From: an uncultured Clostridia bacterium
GTDB lineage: Bacteria; Bacillota; Clostridia; TANB77; CAG-508
DNA length: 45,295 bases
NCBI GenBank assembly: GCA_944391745.1
Contig: CALXUS010000016.1
Location: forward strand, 1-45,295
Reading direction: 5' to 3'
Part shown: positions 38,720 to 45,295 of the stretch, in pieces
Numbering within the stretch: position 1 is the stretch's first letter
How the letters are laid out: each line of letters begins with the position of its first letter
Notes under the pieces: model-generated
The model's input: only the letters and a program-made list of their open reading frames with translations
The model's database searches: none
What the model was told of the DNA's origin: nothing
Made by a program: the position numbers and the translations under genes

Positions 38720-38748
38720 TTGACATAGAATATAAAATGTTATATACT
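38720..38748 (+). promoter_or_regulatory. tRNA operon promoter
   Basis: TTGACA (38720-38725), 17 bases, TATACT (38743-38748), 20 bp before the first tRNA. Confidence 0.82.
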
Positions 38749-38768
38749 TAATGTCGTGCTAAACAAAT

Positions 38769-38845
38769 GCGCCTTTAGCTCAGTTGGTCAGAGCAACCGG
38801 CTCATAACCGGTGGGTCCAAGGTTCGAATCCTTGAAGGCGCACCA
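38769..38845 (+). tRNA. tRNA-Met (anticodon CAT, elongator type)
   Basis: A 77-nt cloverleaf with encoded CCA. The acceptor stem GCGCCTT pairs with AAGGCGC, the anticodon loop is CTCATAA in an ACCGG/CCGGT stem, and the T-arm contains GGTTCGAATCC. The paired G1-C72 and the lack of three G-C pairs argue against the initiator. A tRNA-Ile with lysidine (CAT) cannot be fully excluded, but the body matches Bacillota elongator Met. Confidence 0.92.
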
Positions 38846-38865
38846 TTTTTAATTTAATAATATTT

Positions 38866-38951
38866 GGGCAGATGGCCGAGTGGCTAAAGGCGGCAGACTG
38901 TAAATCTGTTCTCGTTCGAGTTCGATGGTTCGAATCCATCTCTGCCCACCA
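38866..38951 (+). tRNA. tRNA-Tyr (anticodon GTA)
   Basis: An 86-nt class II tRNA with a long variable arm and encoded CCA. The acceptor stem GGGCAGA pairs with TCTGCCC, the anticodon loop is CTGTAAA between AGA and TCT, and the T-arm has GGTTCGAATCC. It is 20 bp after tRNA-Met and in the same transcript. Confidence 0.95.
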
Positions 38952-38990
38952 ATGACGTATCTTTTCGAATTAATATAACAGAGTTGATAC

Positions 38991-39026
38991 AAAATCAATC
39001 AGAAAATAAATCTGGTTGATTTTTTA
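38991..39026 (+). terminator. Terminator of the tRNA operon
   Basis: aaaatcaatcaga and tctggttgattttt pair with one G-U, followed by T residues. Confidence 0.85.
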
Positions 39027-39191
39027 TTGCCTAAAATAATATTAAAATTATACAAAACGAAAGGATGGTGCAAATAAAAGAAGGTGATTAAACAGAAACA
39101 ACAAAATAAAAAAATTATAATCTTTAATTTATTTCATTGTAATGTAAAAGTAATAATGTTATAATTAAAAAAATATTATTAGAAACGGTGA

Positions 39192-41216
39192 ATGATGAAC
39201 ATTAATAATCAATTAGTAAAATATAAAGATAAGCCTATTATAAAATGGTTTAGTAATTTTATTGATAAAATTAAAAGTAGATTTGTTTCTTCTAAAATGT
39301 GGGATAAAGAGACAGAAGATAATATAAATAGGTATTTTCCAGATGAATTACGTCAAAAAGAAGTTAAAAATCTATTGCAAGAATTATTAATTAGAAATAA
39401 GTATTTACTTGAAACACTAGATATTAGAATGTTAGATAAAGATCTAGTAGAATTATTTGGCAAAGCAAGATTAGAGAGAATAATTACTGATAAAGCTAAA
39501 CAAGAATTTATATTGGGGCTATCTAAGGATGCTTTACAGACTTATTCTTATATATTAAATTACAATTTAGTAGATTTTAAAGAACGAATAAGTAATTTAT
39601 ATTCTATTTGTTGTGAAAATATAAAGGTAGAAGAATTACAAAATTTGAGTGAAAAAGATAGATTAAAAGCAATTAGTATAATTTTAAGTAATAGTGATTT
39701 TCATTTAAGCAATTTAAGTGAGTTAAAAGATTACTATGAAAAAAGAAAAGAAATCTGTCAACAGATTATAGATAATCCAAAAATAGTTAAAGAGGAATAT
39801 GAAAAAAATTTAAAATCTGATGAGGAAATTTCACCTTTTCCATTTTTAGTTCTAGCTGAAACTCATGGTTTAAGTGAATTAGATATAATAAGATATGCAA
39901 TCATTCAGGCAAAATATGGAATGAGCCTAGAAAAAGCCAAAATCTTATGTAGTGCTTTTGGACGTGAAATAGACCAAATTAAACAATCAGAAGAAACAAG
40001 AATAATTAAAGAATTAATGAACATATTACAAGAAGAGGATATCAGTAAATTAAGGCAAATTAATCTTGATGAAAATTATGCTAATTATGAAGGTACACTT
40101 AACATTGTAGAAAACTTGAAGAATGCTTATTTACGCAAATATAAAGAAACTTTATATCAAATTAATGAAAAGGATTATATTGGTACACAAAGTGTTAAAA
40201 AAATGGGAAAAAAAGTTGATGTTAAAATATATAATGCATTGGGAAAAAACAATGATAGAGCAGACTTTCATATGATACTAACTTCATTAGGTGGAATATA
40301 TCCTTATTATCATAATTATCATAATTTAAGAGCTGATTGGGATAGAGCAGATAAAAACCATACTATATCATGTTCATACATTGGAAATGATTTTCTTGGA
40401 GTAGTACATGAAAGCTATTTACTAGCTTTTTCAGATATCGAAGAAAATCAATTAATACAAGCTAGGGATAAAGATGCTGGAACTATGGATTGTCCTTTCA
40501 ATAGATGGGAAGACTTAGAAAATAATGTTTTTTTAACTCCTCAATCAGAAATAAATTCATCTAAAATGTATAATGAATTACTAGTTGAGAGAAAAATTGA
40601 AAGAGATGGTAAACTAGTAAACAGAACTCCTACTTTTGCAGTATTTATAGTAAAAACTCTAGATGACATTGATGATAATAAAAATATAAGATGGAAGGAA
40701 ACCAAAAGCTTAGCAGCTGAATTAGGAATTCCAGTTGTTGTAATAGATGGAACTCAATGTGCAAAATTAGAATTAAAAAAAGTACAAGAAATGGTTCGAA
40801 CTGTAAAAGAAAAAAGAAGAATGGATTTAATTCCAGAAATTATTCATAAAATAGAGAATAATAGAGCTGCTCAATTGGGTTTATTACAAAATGTTAGAAA
40901 TGAGATTTTCTCTGATGCAAAAGTAAAAAAAATACTAGAAGAAATTATGGGAACAATAATTTCTTCTGATATAAATACATTAAATCAAGGAATTGAACAA
41001 TTTGCTAAAGTAACTAAAGAAATTAAAAGTGTTTATTCAAAAAGATTTAATAATGAATATATTGAAAGATGCAAGACGTATGATTATGATGCATATCTAG
41101 AGAGATTAAAAATATTATTTAGGTCTAGAAACGGATTAAATGGAGTTCCGGAAAGTCGTGAAAAAGCAATAGATAATCAATTACAACAAAATGTTGAGAA
41201 GAGAGACTTAGAATAA
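39192..41216 (+). CDS. Large soluble protein of unknown function
   Basis: I do not recognise a named family. The 674-residue protein has no signal or membrane segment. The first 300 residues are predicted helical and charged. A more conserved-looking middle part (about 330-480) contains YNALGKNNDRADFHMILTSLGG, NLRADWDRADKNHTISCSYIGND and MYNELLVERK, then ELGIPVVVIDGTQC. I recall similar stretches in uncharacterised proteins of gut Clostridia, possibly an enzymatic effector-like domain, but no catalytic site can be assigned. A helical C-terminus follows. The ribosome site (acggtga) is weak and there are two adjacent ATGs. It lies immediately downstream of the tRNA operon, beside another protein of unknown function. 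Confidence 0.7.
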   Translation: MMNINNQLVKYKDKPIIKWFSNFIDKIKSRFVSSKMWDKETEDNINRYFPDELRQKEVKNLLQELLIRNKYLLETLDIRMLDKDLVELFGKARLERIITDKAKQEFILGLSKDALQTYSYILNYNLVDFKERISNLYSICCENIKVEELQNLSEKDRLKAISIILSNSDFHLSNLSELKDYYEKRKEICQQIIDNPKIVKEEYEKNLKSDEEISPFPFLVLAETHGLSELDIIRYAIIQAKYGMSLEKAKILCSAFGREIDQIKQSEETRIIKELMNILQEEDISKLRQINLDENYANYEGTLNIVENLKNAYLRKYKETLYQINEKDYIGTQSVKKMGKKVDVKIYNALGKNNDRADFHMILTSLGGIYPYYHNYHNLRADWDRADKNHTISCSYIGNDFLGVVHESYLLAFSDIEENQLIQARDKDAGTMDCPFNRWEDLENNVFLTPQSEINSSKMYNELLVERKIERDGKLVNRTPTFAVFIVKTLDDIDDNKNIRWKETKSLAAELGIPVVVIDGTQCAKLELKKVQEMVRTVKEKRRMDLIPEIIHKIENNRAAQLGLLQNVRNEIFSDAKVKKILEEIMGTIISSDINTLNQGIEQFAKVTKEIKSVYSKRFNNEYIERCKTYDYDAYLERLKILFRSRNGLNGVPESREKAIDNQLQQNVEKRDLE

Positions 41217-41405
41217 AAAATGCTAGTTATATTTGTTAATATTATTATAATTTTAGTTATATAATTTGTTTAATTAATAAGAAAAGTGGTTTTTGAAATA
41301 TAATTAAAATATAAAATTTAAGAATTAAGAAAAAACAAAAATTTATCTTAAAAAAATTAGCAAAAAAAATTTAATATTGCTAAATTTTAGAAAATGATTT
41401 AGTAC

Positions 41406-41446
41406 AAAAGCAGTTAACAGATTAAAAGTATTGTTCACTGCTTTTA
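41406..41446 (+). terminator. Terminator after the 674-residue protein gene
   Basis: aaaagcagttaaca and tgttcactgctttt pair with one mismatch, followed by a T-rich end. Confidence 0.7.
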
Positions 41447-41563
41447 TTTATGAATAATAGTAGCTATATGAAATTTTTATAGATTTATTATAAATTACTT
41501 AGTTCTAACAGAAATATAAATATTTAATATTTTTTAAATAGTAGTTTTTTAATATATAAATAT

Positions 41564-41614
41564 CGATAAATAAGATTTCTTATGATAAAATTAATTTATC
41601 GTAAGATTATTTTT
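41564..41614 (+). promoter_or_regulatory. Possible attenuator with alternative hairpins
   Basis: CGATAAAT (41564-41571) can pair with ATTTATCG (41594-41601). Alternatively CTTATGATAAA (41579-41589) pairs with TTTATCGTAAG (41595-41605), followed by attatttttt, which looks like a terminator. The two structures share the same 3' strand. The ribosome site (gaaagga) lies just downstream. The sensor, if any, is unknown. Confidence 0.4.
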
Positions 41615-41629
41615 TATGAAAGGAACATT

Positions 41630-42422
41630 ATGGATAAGGATATTGAAAAATTTTCATTAGCAAAAACTATATTAGGTTATTATAATTTATTAGAAAATTC
41701 AAAAAATTCTGATGGTTCTATTAACCAAAAGAAATTAGATGAATTATTAAAAGAAAAATATAACTATATTAGACGGACAATTTGTAAGTAGAATTGTAAA
41801 TGATGCAAATTTAGCTGAAAAGAAAACTAGGGACATTCAAGAATTAGATTATTTATATTCATTAATAAAAGATGAAAAGAGTAGAAGAGAAAATGATATT
41901 GTAGCAAAACTAGATGAACATGCTAAGAAATTACCAATTGATTGTAATTATGATGATTTTGGAATAATTAAGGCAGTAAAATCATCTCCTACTAAAGAGG
42001 AATGGTATGACTTTACAGTTTCACCAGAAGGTGAAAATAGAAAAAGTGTTTTAGTTATCCCTAAAAGGAATTATCAATATGTTACACAATTAGGAATTAA
42101 TGCATCTTTAAACGAATATGAAATAATAAAAACAATTGATGGAATGGAAATGCATTTTGTAACTATGACTAATACTAGTTTTAGTGAAGTAAAAAGATTA
42201 TTACATTTAGATAGAGAATTAACTAAAAAGGAACAGGATTACTTAAAATTATTTTACAATCAAATGTCAGATATTCATTTAAGAACATGCAAATCAAAGT
42301 TTAGTGGATATATAGGAACTGTAGAAAGAAATTCCAATACACCTTCATTTGAAATGAATTATGAAGATTTTGCAGCTACAAAATATATTAGGCAAAGAGA
42401 AAAAGAAGACAATGAAAGATAA
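41630..42422 (+). CDS. Protein of unknown function, interrupted by +1 frameshift at CGG
   Basis: A gene read in two frames. It begins MDKDIEKFSLAKTILGYY with AAAGGA upstream. The first frame reaches KEKYNYIR, and at C41774 the codon AGA is followed by CGG. Skipping the C gives RGQFVSRIVNDANLAEKKT and an open frame to 42422. The second part contains WYDFTVSPEGE, LDRELTKKEQDYLKLFY and CKSKFSGYIGTVER, which I recall from uncharacterised proteins of gut Clostridia. The joined protein is 263 residues and soluble; without the shift it ends after RTICK (53 residues). It follows the 674-residue protein; a shared role is possible but unproven. The exact shift point is less constrained here than in dprA; a poly-A tract at 41754-41758 is the alternative. 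Confidence 0.72.
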
Positions 42423-42429
42423 AATATTT

Positions 42430-42466
42430 GGTACTTTGTATTTATTGCAATGTGCCTTTTTATTTT
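42430..42466 (+). terminator. Terminator after the gene at 41630
   Basis: GGTAC-t-TTGTA, loop, TGCAA-t-GTGCC followed by TTTTTATTTT. Confidence 0.75.
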
Positions 42467-42555
42467 AATTTGCAATAATTTTTATAATAAAATTTTTATC
42501 AATTATAATATTTTTACTGAAATCGCTTGAAAATTAATAAAATTTATGTTAAATT

Positions 42556-42670
42556 AGAGATAATGAATTGATTGATATTTGTATCAGTCGTTAAAAGTGT
42601 GAAAAAAGTTGTAGATATCTACGTTGTTCGCACCAATGTAAGTACCTATTTTATAGGTACTTATTTTTTA
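42556..42670 (+). ncRNA. Candidate small structured RNA
   Basis: An upstream TTGAAA (42527-42532) and TGTTAAATT (42547-42555) form an extended -10-like promoter. The transcript would contain a stem GTGTGAA/TTCGCAC (42597-42603 with 42627-42633). This encloses the self-complementary GTAGATATCTAC (42611-42622). A perfect terminator follows, aagtacctat/ataggtactt plus TTTTTT (42640-42670). No ORF with a ribosome site is visible. I do not recognise a known RNA family. Confidence 0.45.
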
Positions 42671-42785
42671 TTTTCAAAAATAATATCATTTATCTAGCAT
42701 TCTTCATAATTTTATGATATATTAAAGTCATTATTCGTAGATGTCGCGAAATAAATAAAGACATCCAGAGTTATGGAGGTTCACT

Positions 42786-43436
42786 ATGTATAGTGGAAGA
42801 ACTCAACGAGAGCAGGATAAAGTTTTTATCTTGCCGAACGCTAAGCGGAAAATTTTGTTTACGGAAGATGAATATTTGAAGGAACCCATTAACATTGCTA
42901 CCATGAGTGATTACATTACTCAGGTAGCAGAGCAGTATCCGATTGTGGAATATTTTTCTGAGAATACGGATGATCTCAACGGTTTTGTTAATAGTATTTC
43001 TGTAGCAGTTATTTGTGGTGAAAAAGTAGGATTCGAGTATGAAACTGAGCAGAAGGTTAAACCTGTTGATGAAGCAGTAATTGCTTATGTTATTGATTCT
43101 TTCAACGAAGCAAGAGAAATTTATTTTGAAGAACTGTGCAAACTTTTGTATAAGAAACCGTTACTTACTGTTACAAATGAAGGGGTACTGGTTTTTTATA
43201 CGCCCACCACTTTAATCGCTACTTTGGATTGTAAATGTGGTAATGTTATTGAAGTTAATGAATTTGCAAAAGCTGTTGGCAATAACTATATTACCAATAT
43301 TAACTCTGTTTCAGTAGCGAGCGATGGAAGCAATGTCATTAAATTTGATACAAGAATTGGCAAATCTGTTCAGTATAAGTTGACCATGCTTTTCGATTTC
43401 TTCTCTGATGAAAAAGTTACTGTTAAAATCAATTAA
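42786..43436 (+). CDS. Protein of unknown function, compositionally foreign
   Basis: A 216-residue soluble acidic protein starting MYSGRTQREQDKVFILPNAK, with no motif that I recognise. tggaggt lies 6 bases before the ATG. Base and codon use differ from native neighbours: more CAG, CTG, AAC and GGC, and one CGG arginine codon in NAKRKIL. It has its own terminator. With the gene at 18131 it makes a pair of isolated, foreign-looking single genes. It could be a phage- or plasmid-derived cargo gene; the function is unknown. Confidence 0.65.
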   Translation: MYSGRTQREQDKVFILPNAKRKILFTEDEYLKEPINIATMSDYITQVAEQYPIVEYFSENTDDLNGFVNSISVAVICGEKVGFEYETEQKVKPVDEAVIAYVIDSFNEAREIYFEELCKLLYKKPLLTVTNEGVLVFYTPTTLIATLDCKCGNVIEVNEFAKAVGNNYITNINSVSVASDGSNVIKFDTRIGKSVQYKLTMLFDFFSDEKVTVKIN

Positions 43437-43444
43437 ATTTCTTG

Positions 43445-43488
43445 CACAAAAAGTGCGTGTCTTTTATGGCACGTACTTTTTGTGTTTT
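43445..43488 (+). terminator. Terminator after the foreign gene at 42786
   Basis: cacaaaaagtgcgtgtc, loop ttttat, ggcacgtactttttgtg: a 17-pair stem with two wobble pairs, then TTTT. Confidence 0.9.
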
Positions 43489-43565
43489 AAATTTTGAAAA
43501 TATATAGTATTTTAAATAAATATATGATATATTTTAATTGGAATATTTTAAAGGAGGTATTTGAT

Positions 43566-44135
43566 ATGAAAAAAGACCTAGGTGTTAATCCATTTACTTT
43601 CCCTATGCCTGTTTTAATGATAGCTACTTATGGAAAAGATGATAAGATTGATGTTATGAATATGGCTTGGGGAGGTGTTTGCGCAGATAATATGGTAGCT
43701 TTAAATATATCAGATTATCATAAAACAACTAAAAATATAGAGGAAAGAAAAGCTTTTACATTAAGTATTGCAGATACTGATCATCTAGAAGAAGCAGATT
43801 TTTTTGGAATAGCTTCTGGAAATAAAATGGAAGATAAATTTGAAAAAACTGGTATGCATGCTACAAAAAGTAAAAATGTTGATGCTCCAATTATAGAAGA
43901 GTTTCCTTTAACTTTAGAGTGCAAAGTTGTTGAAATGCAAAATCAGCCTTATGGACCAAGAGTTTTAGGAGAAATAGTGAATGTAGTTGCAGATGAAAAA
44001 GTTTTAGATGAAAATGGAAAGGTTGATGCAGCGAAATTAAATGCTTTTGTATTTGATCAATTTAGAAATGGATATTATAAAGTAGGAGAAAAAGTTGGCC
44101 AAGCTTGGAAGAGTGGAATGAAATATATGAAATAG
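43566..44135 (+). CDS. Flavin reductase-like FMN-binding protein
   Basis: A split-barrel flavoprotein related to flavin reductases and flavoredoxins. It starts KKDLGVNPFTFPMPVLMIATYGKD, then NMAWGGVCADNMVALNI, and has FTLSIADTDHLEEADFFGIASG, all typical of this family in Clostridia. The frame is open to 43494, but AAGGAGG at 43551-43557 fixes the start at ATG 43566, giving 189 residues. The physiological acceptor is unknown; in anaerobes such proteins often act in oxidative stress defence. Confidence 0.87.
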   Translation: MKKDLGVNPFTFPMPVLMIATYGKDDKIDVMNMAWGGVCADNMVALNISDYHKTTKNIEERKAFTLSIADTDHLEEADFFGIASGNKMEDKFEKTGMHATKSKNVDAPIIEEFPLTLECKVVEMQNQPYGPRVLGEIVNVVADEKVLDENGKVDAAKLNAFVFDQFRNGYYKVGEKVGQAWKSGMKYMK

Positions 44136-44157
44136 ATATTAATATTATGGAGATAAA

Positions 44158-44880
44158 ATGAAGGTTTTTAAAAGAATATTAATTGTTTTATTTGTTATAA
44201 TTGTAGTCACAGGATTAGGAGTAGGAATGTATGGCTATACATTTTATGAGGACAAATTAAAGGAACAACCTTTAGCAGATAAAATAAATGAAGTGAGAAA
44301 TGATTATACTTTTGTAAATATAGACGAAGTGCCAAAAGATTATATTAATGCTGTAATAGCGGTTGAAGATCGTAGATATTATGACCACGGGGCAATTGAT
44401 ATTATAGGATTAGCTAGAGCGATGTTTACTAACATAAAAAATGGAGAAATGCAAGAAGGTGGAAGTACTATTACTCAGCAAGTTGCAAAAAATTTATATT
44501 TTATTGGGGAAGAAAATGTTTTCAGAAGAAAAATAGCTGAAATGTTTATGGCAATTGATTTAGAAAACCATTATTCTAAAGAAGATATAATAGAGTTATA
44601 TATAAATACAATTTATTTTGGCGATGGTTATTATGGAATTAAGGAGGCCTGCAATGGATATTTAAATAAAGATCCAAAAGATATGACATTAGCTGAATCT
44701 ACAATGATGGCAGGAATACCTAATGCCCCTTCGGCTTATGCACCAACGGCTAGTAAAGAACTTTGTAAACAAAGGCAAAATAAAGTTATATCTTCAATGG
44801 TGGAAAATGGGTACATTACTCAGGAGCAGGCAGATGGCATAGATCAAAGCTTTATAGATGAGATTAATGTTGAAAAATAG
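44158..44880 (+). CDS. Monofunctional peptidoglycan glycosyltransferase (GT51)
   Basis: An MtgA-like enzyme polymerising lipid II. One N-terminal membrane helix (about 5-27) anchors it. The GT51 motifs are AVEDRRYYDHG (catalytic E70), EGGSTITQQVAKNLYF, RRKIAEMFMAIDLE and IIELYINTIYFG. There is no transpeptidase domain, and 240 residues is the normal size for a monofunctional enzyme. It complements the bifunctional PBP at 10047. tggagat precedes the ATG; it is 22 bp after the flavin reductase gene. Confidence 0.92.
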   Translation: MKVFKRILIVLFVIIVVTGLGVGMYGYTFYEDKLKEQPLADKINEVRNDYTFVNIDEVPKDYINAVIAVEDRRYYDHGAIDIIGLARAMFTNIKNGEMQEGGSTITQQVAKNLYFIGEENVFRRKIAEMFMAIDLENHYSKEDIIELYINTIYFGDGYYGIKEACNGYLNKDPKDMTLAESTMMAGIPNAPSAYAPTASKELCKQRQNKVISSMVENGYITQEQADGIDQSFIDEINVEK

Positions 44881-44934
44881 TAAAAAATAAGTTATAATAA
44901 AATAGTAAAAATTAAATAGGAAGGGTGTTCTTTT

Positions 44935-45177
44935 ATGAAAAAAGATTACGAAGCAGAGTTACGGAAACAATTTGGAAAAAATGTTAGACGTATAAGGAAG
45001 TCTAAGAAAATCACACAAGCTGAGCTTTCTAAACGTTCTGGACTAAAAAGACTAACAATATCTAATATTGAACTTGGTAAATCAACCTTGCTTTTTAGTA
45101 ATTTTTTAAGACTGGCAATTGGACTGGATGTTGAGCCAGAAGAATTGATGACCGGATTGAAGGACATAATGTTATGA
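44935..45177 (+). CDS. XRE-family helix-turn-helix regulator
   Basis: An 80-residue Cro/C1-type DNA-binding protein: FGKNVRRIRKSKKITQAELSKRSGLKRLTISNIELGKST. The C-terminal EPEELM motif is usual. gaaggg precedes the ATG. It contains one CGG arginine codon at 44962 (ELRKQ), a codon absent from intact native genes here, so it may be mobile-element-derived. A strong terminator follows. Confidence 0.87.
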   Translation: MKKDYEAELRKQFGKNVRRIRKSKKITQAELSKRSGLKRLTISNIELGKSTLLFSNFLRLAIGLDVEPEELMTGLKDIML

Positions 45178-45216
45178 AAATCCCACTGTTTACTAGTTTT
45201 AGTAGACAGTGGGATT
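45176..45216 (+). terminator. Terminator after the XRE regulator
   Basis: aaaatcccactgtttacta, loop gttt, tagtagacagtgggattt: a perfect 18-pair stem. Confidence 0.9.
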
Positions 45217-45220
45217 TAAT

Positions 45221-45295
45221 TCGCTTTAGCGTGTTGAGCCACAAGCGAAACCAAAAACCGCCAGCTATGCTGGTGTTGTTTTAAATACTTACAGA
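45221..45295 (+). other. Hairpin-rich sequence at the window edge
   Basis: TTCGCTT/AAGCGAA (45221-45249) and CCAGC-tat-GCTGG with flanks. It is GC-richer than its surroundings and cut by the window end. It could be the edge of a mobile element or a leader RNA; nothing decisive is visible. Confidence 0.35.

Larger units (their letters stand above)
41217..41629 (+). other. AT-rich intergenic region with a terminator and a switch-like leader
   Basis: A 413-bp stretch with no gene that I can support. It contains a terminator (41406-41446) and two mutually exclusive hairpins directly upstream of the next gene (41564-41605). The remainder is featureless AT-rich sequence. Confidence 0.6.
42423..42785 (+). 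other. Intergenic region with two terminators and a structured-RNA candidate
   Basis: There is no gene in these 363 bp. It holds the terminator of the preceding gene, a promoter-like sequence, a possible small RNA, and an inverted repeat GATGTC/GACATC (42740-42765) before the next ribosome site. Confidence 0.6.

Noticed and set aside
9309..42422. The three frameshifts as independent random pseudogenes or sequencing errors
   Set aside because: Random indels would not be expected to fall three times out of three exactly on an in-frame CGG when no intact native gene has that codon. It remains possible until reads are checked.
38866..42785. Integrative element inserted at tRNA-Tyr
   Set aside because: I see no integrase and no duplicated tRNA 3' end downstream; the shared GGTTCGAATCC occurs only in the two tRNAs.
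45250..45295. CRISPR-repeat or TnpB guide-RNA-like end (ccagctatgctgg)
   Set aside because: Only one hairpin is visible before the window ends; there is no repeat array, cas or tnpB gene.

Overview
The window is 45 kb of very AT-rich DNA (roughly 30% GC by eye) from a Bacillota (Clostridia-type), probably anaerobic and gut-associated. The evidence is an HrcA/CIRCE heat-shock operon, a T-box in front of a single-chain glycyl-tRNA synthetase, a three-subunit electron-bifurcating [FeFe]-hydrogenase, DAP-aminotransferase lysine biosynthesis, AGA-dominated arginine codon use and prepilin-like leaders of the KG(I/M)TLVAL type. I cannot name the species.

Layout. 1-7.0 kb: PHP phosphoesterase, hrcA-grpE-dnaK-dnaJ, a tiny prepilin-like protein and rsmE; the usual prmA is missing. 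7.0-18.0 kb: lysine-rich membrane protein, rpoZ, CMP-kinase-like gene, dprA (frameshifted at CGG), class A PBP with a PASTA domain, cysS, DUF1189-like membrane protein, ftsH, tcdA. 18.0-18.8 kb: a compositionally foreign gene of the Zn-dependent phospholipase C type. 18.9-22.7 kb: surface protein with fourteen 23-residue repeats, and a GT-C-like membrane protein (frameshifted at CGG). 22.7-27.0 kb: hydrogenase hydC-hydB-hydA, with a large palindromic element between hydB and hydA. 27.0-29.0 kb: T-box and glyS, bracketed by GGGGACACCTTCC palindromic repeats. 29.0-38.7 kb: asnB, a small minus-strand gene, dapF-dapL, mreB, TetR regulator plus acyl-CoA synthetase, a Q/N-rich protein. 38.7-42.8 kb: tRNA-Met, tRNA-Tyr, two proteins of unrecognised function (the second frameshifted at CGG) and a possible structured RNA. 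42.8-45.3 kb: a second foreign-looking gene, a flavin reductase, a monofunctional transglycosylase and an XRE-type regulator.

Main result. In about 13,000 codons of native-looking genes I find no in-frame CGG codon in any intact gene, although CGG occurs out of frame dozens of times. Exactly three native genes are broken by a +1 frameshift (dprA, the membrane glycosyltransferase, and the gene at 41630). In each, the zero-frame codon at the break is CGG, and skipping its C restores the full protein. This suggests that CGG is unassigned or hungry in this organism and causes a +1 shift, or that CGGN is read as a four-base glycine codon. The only intact genes with CGG arginine codons are the two foreign-looking genes and the terminal XRE gene. 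I read everything by eye; the CGG census needs to be repeated by computer.
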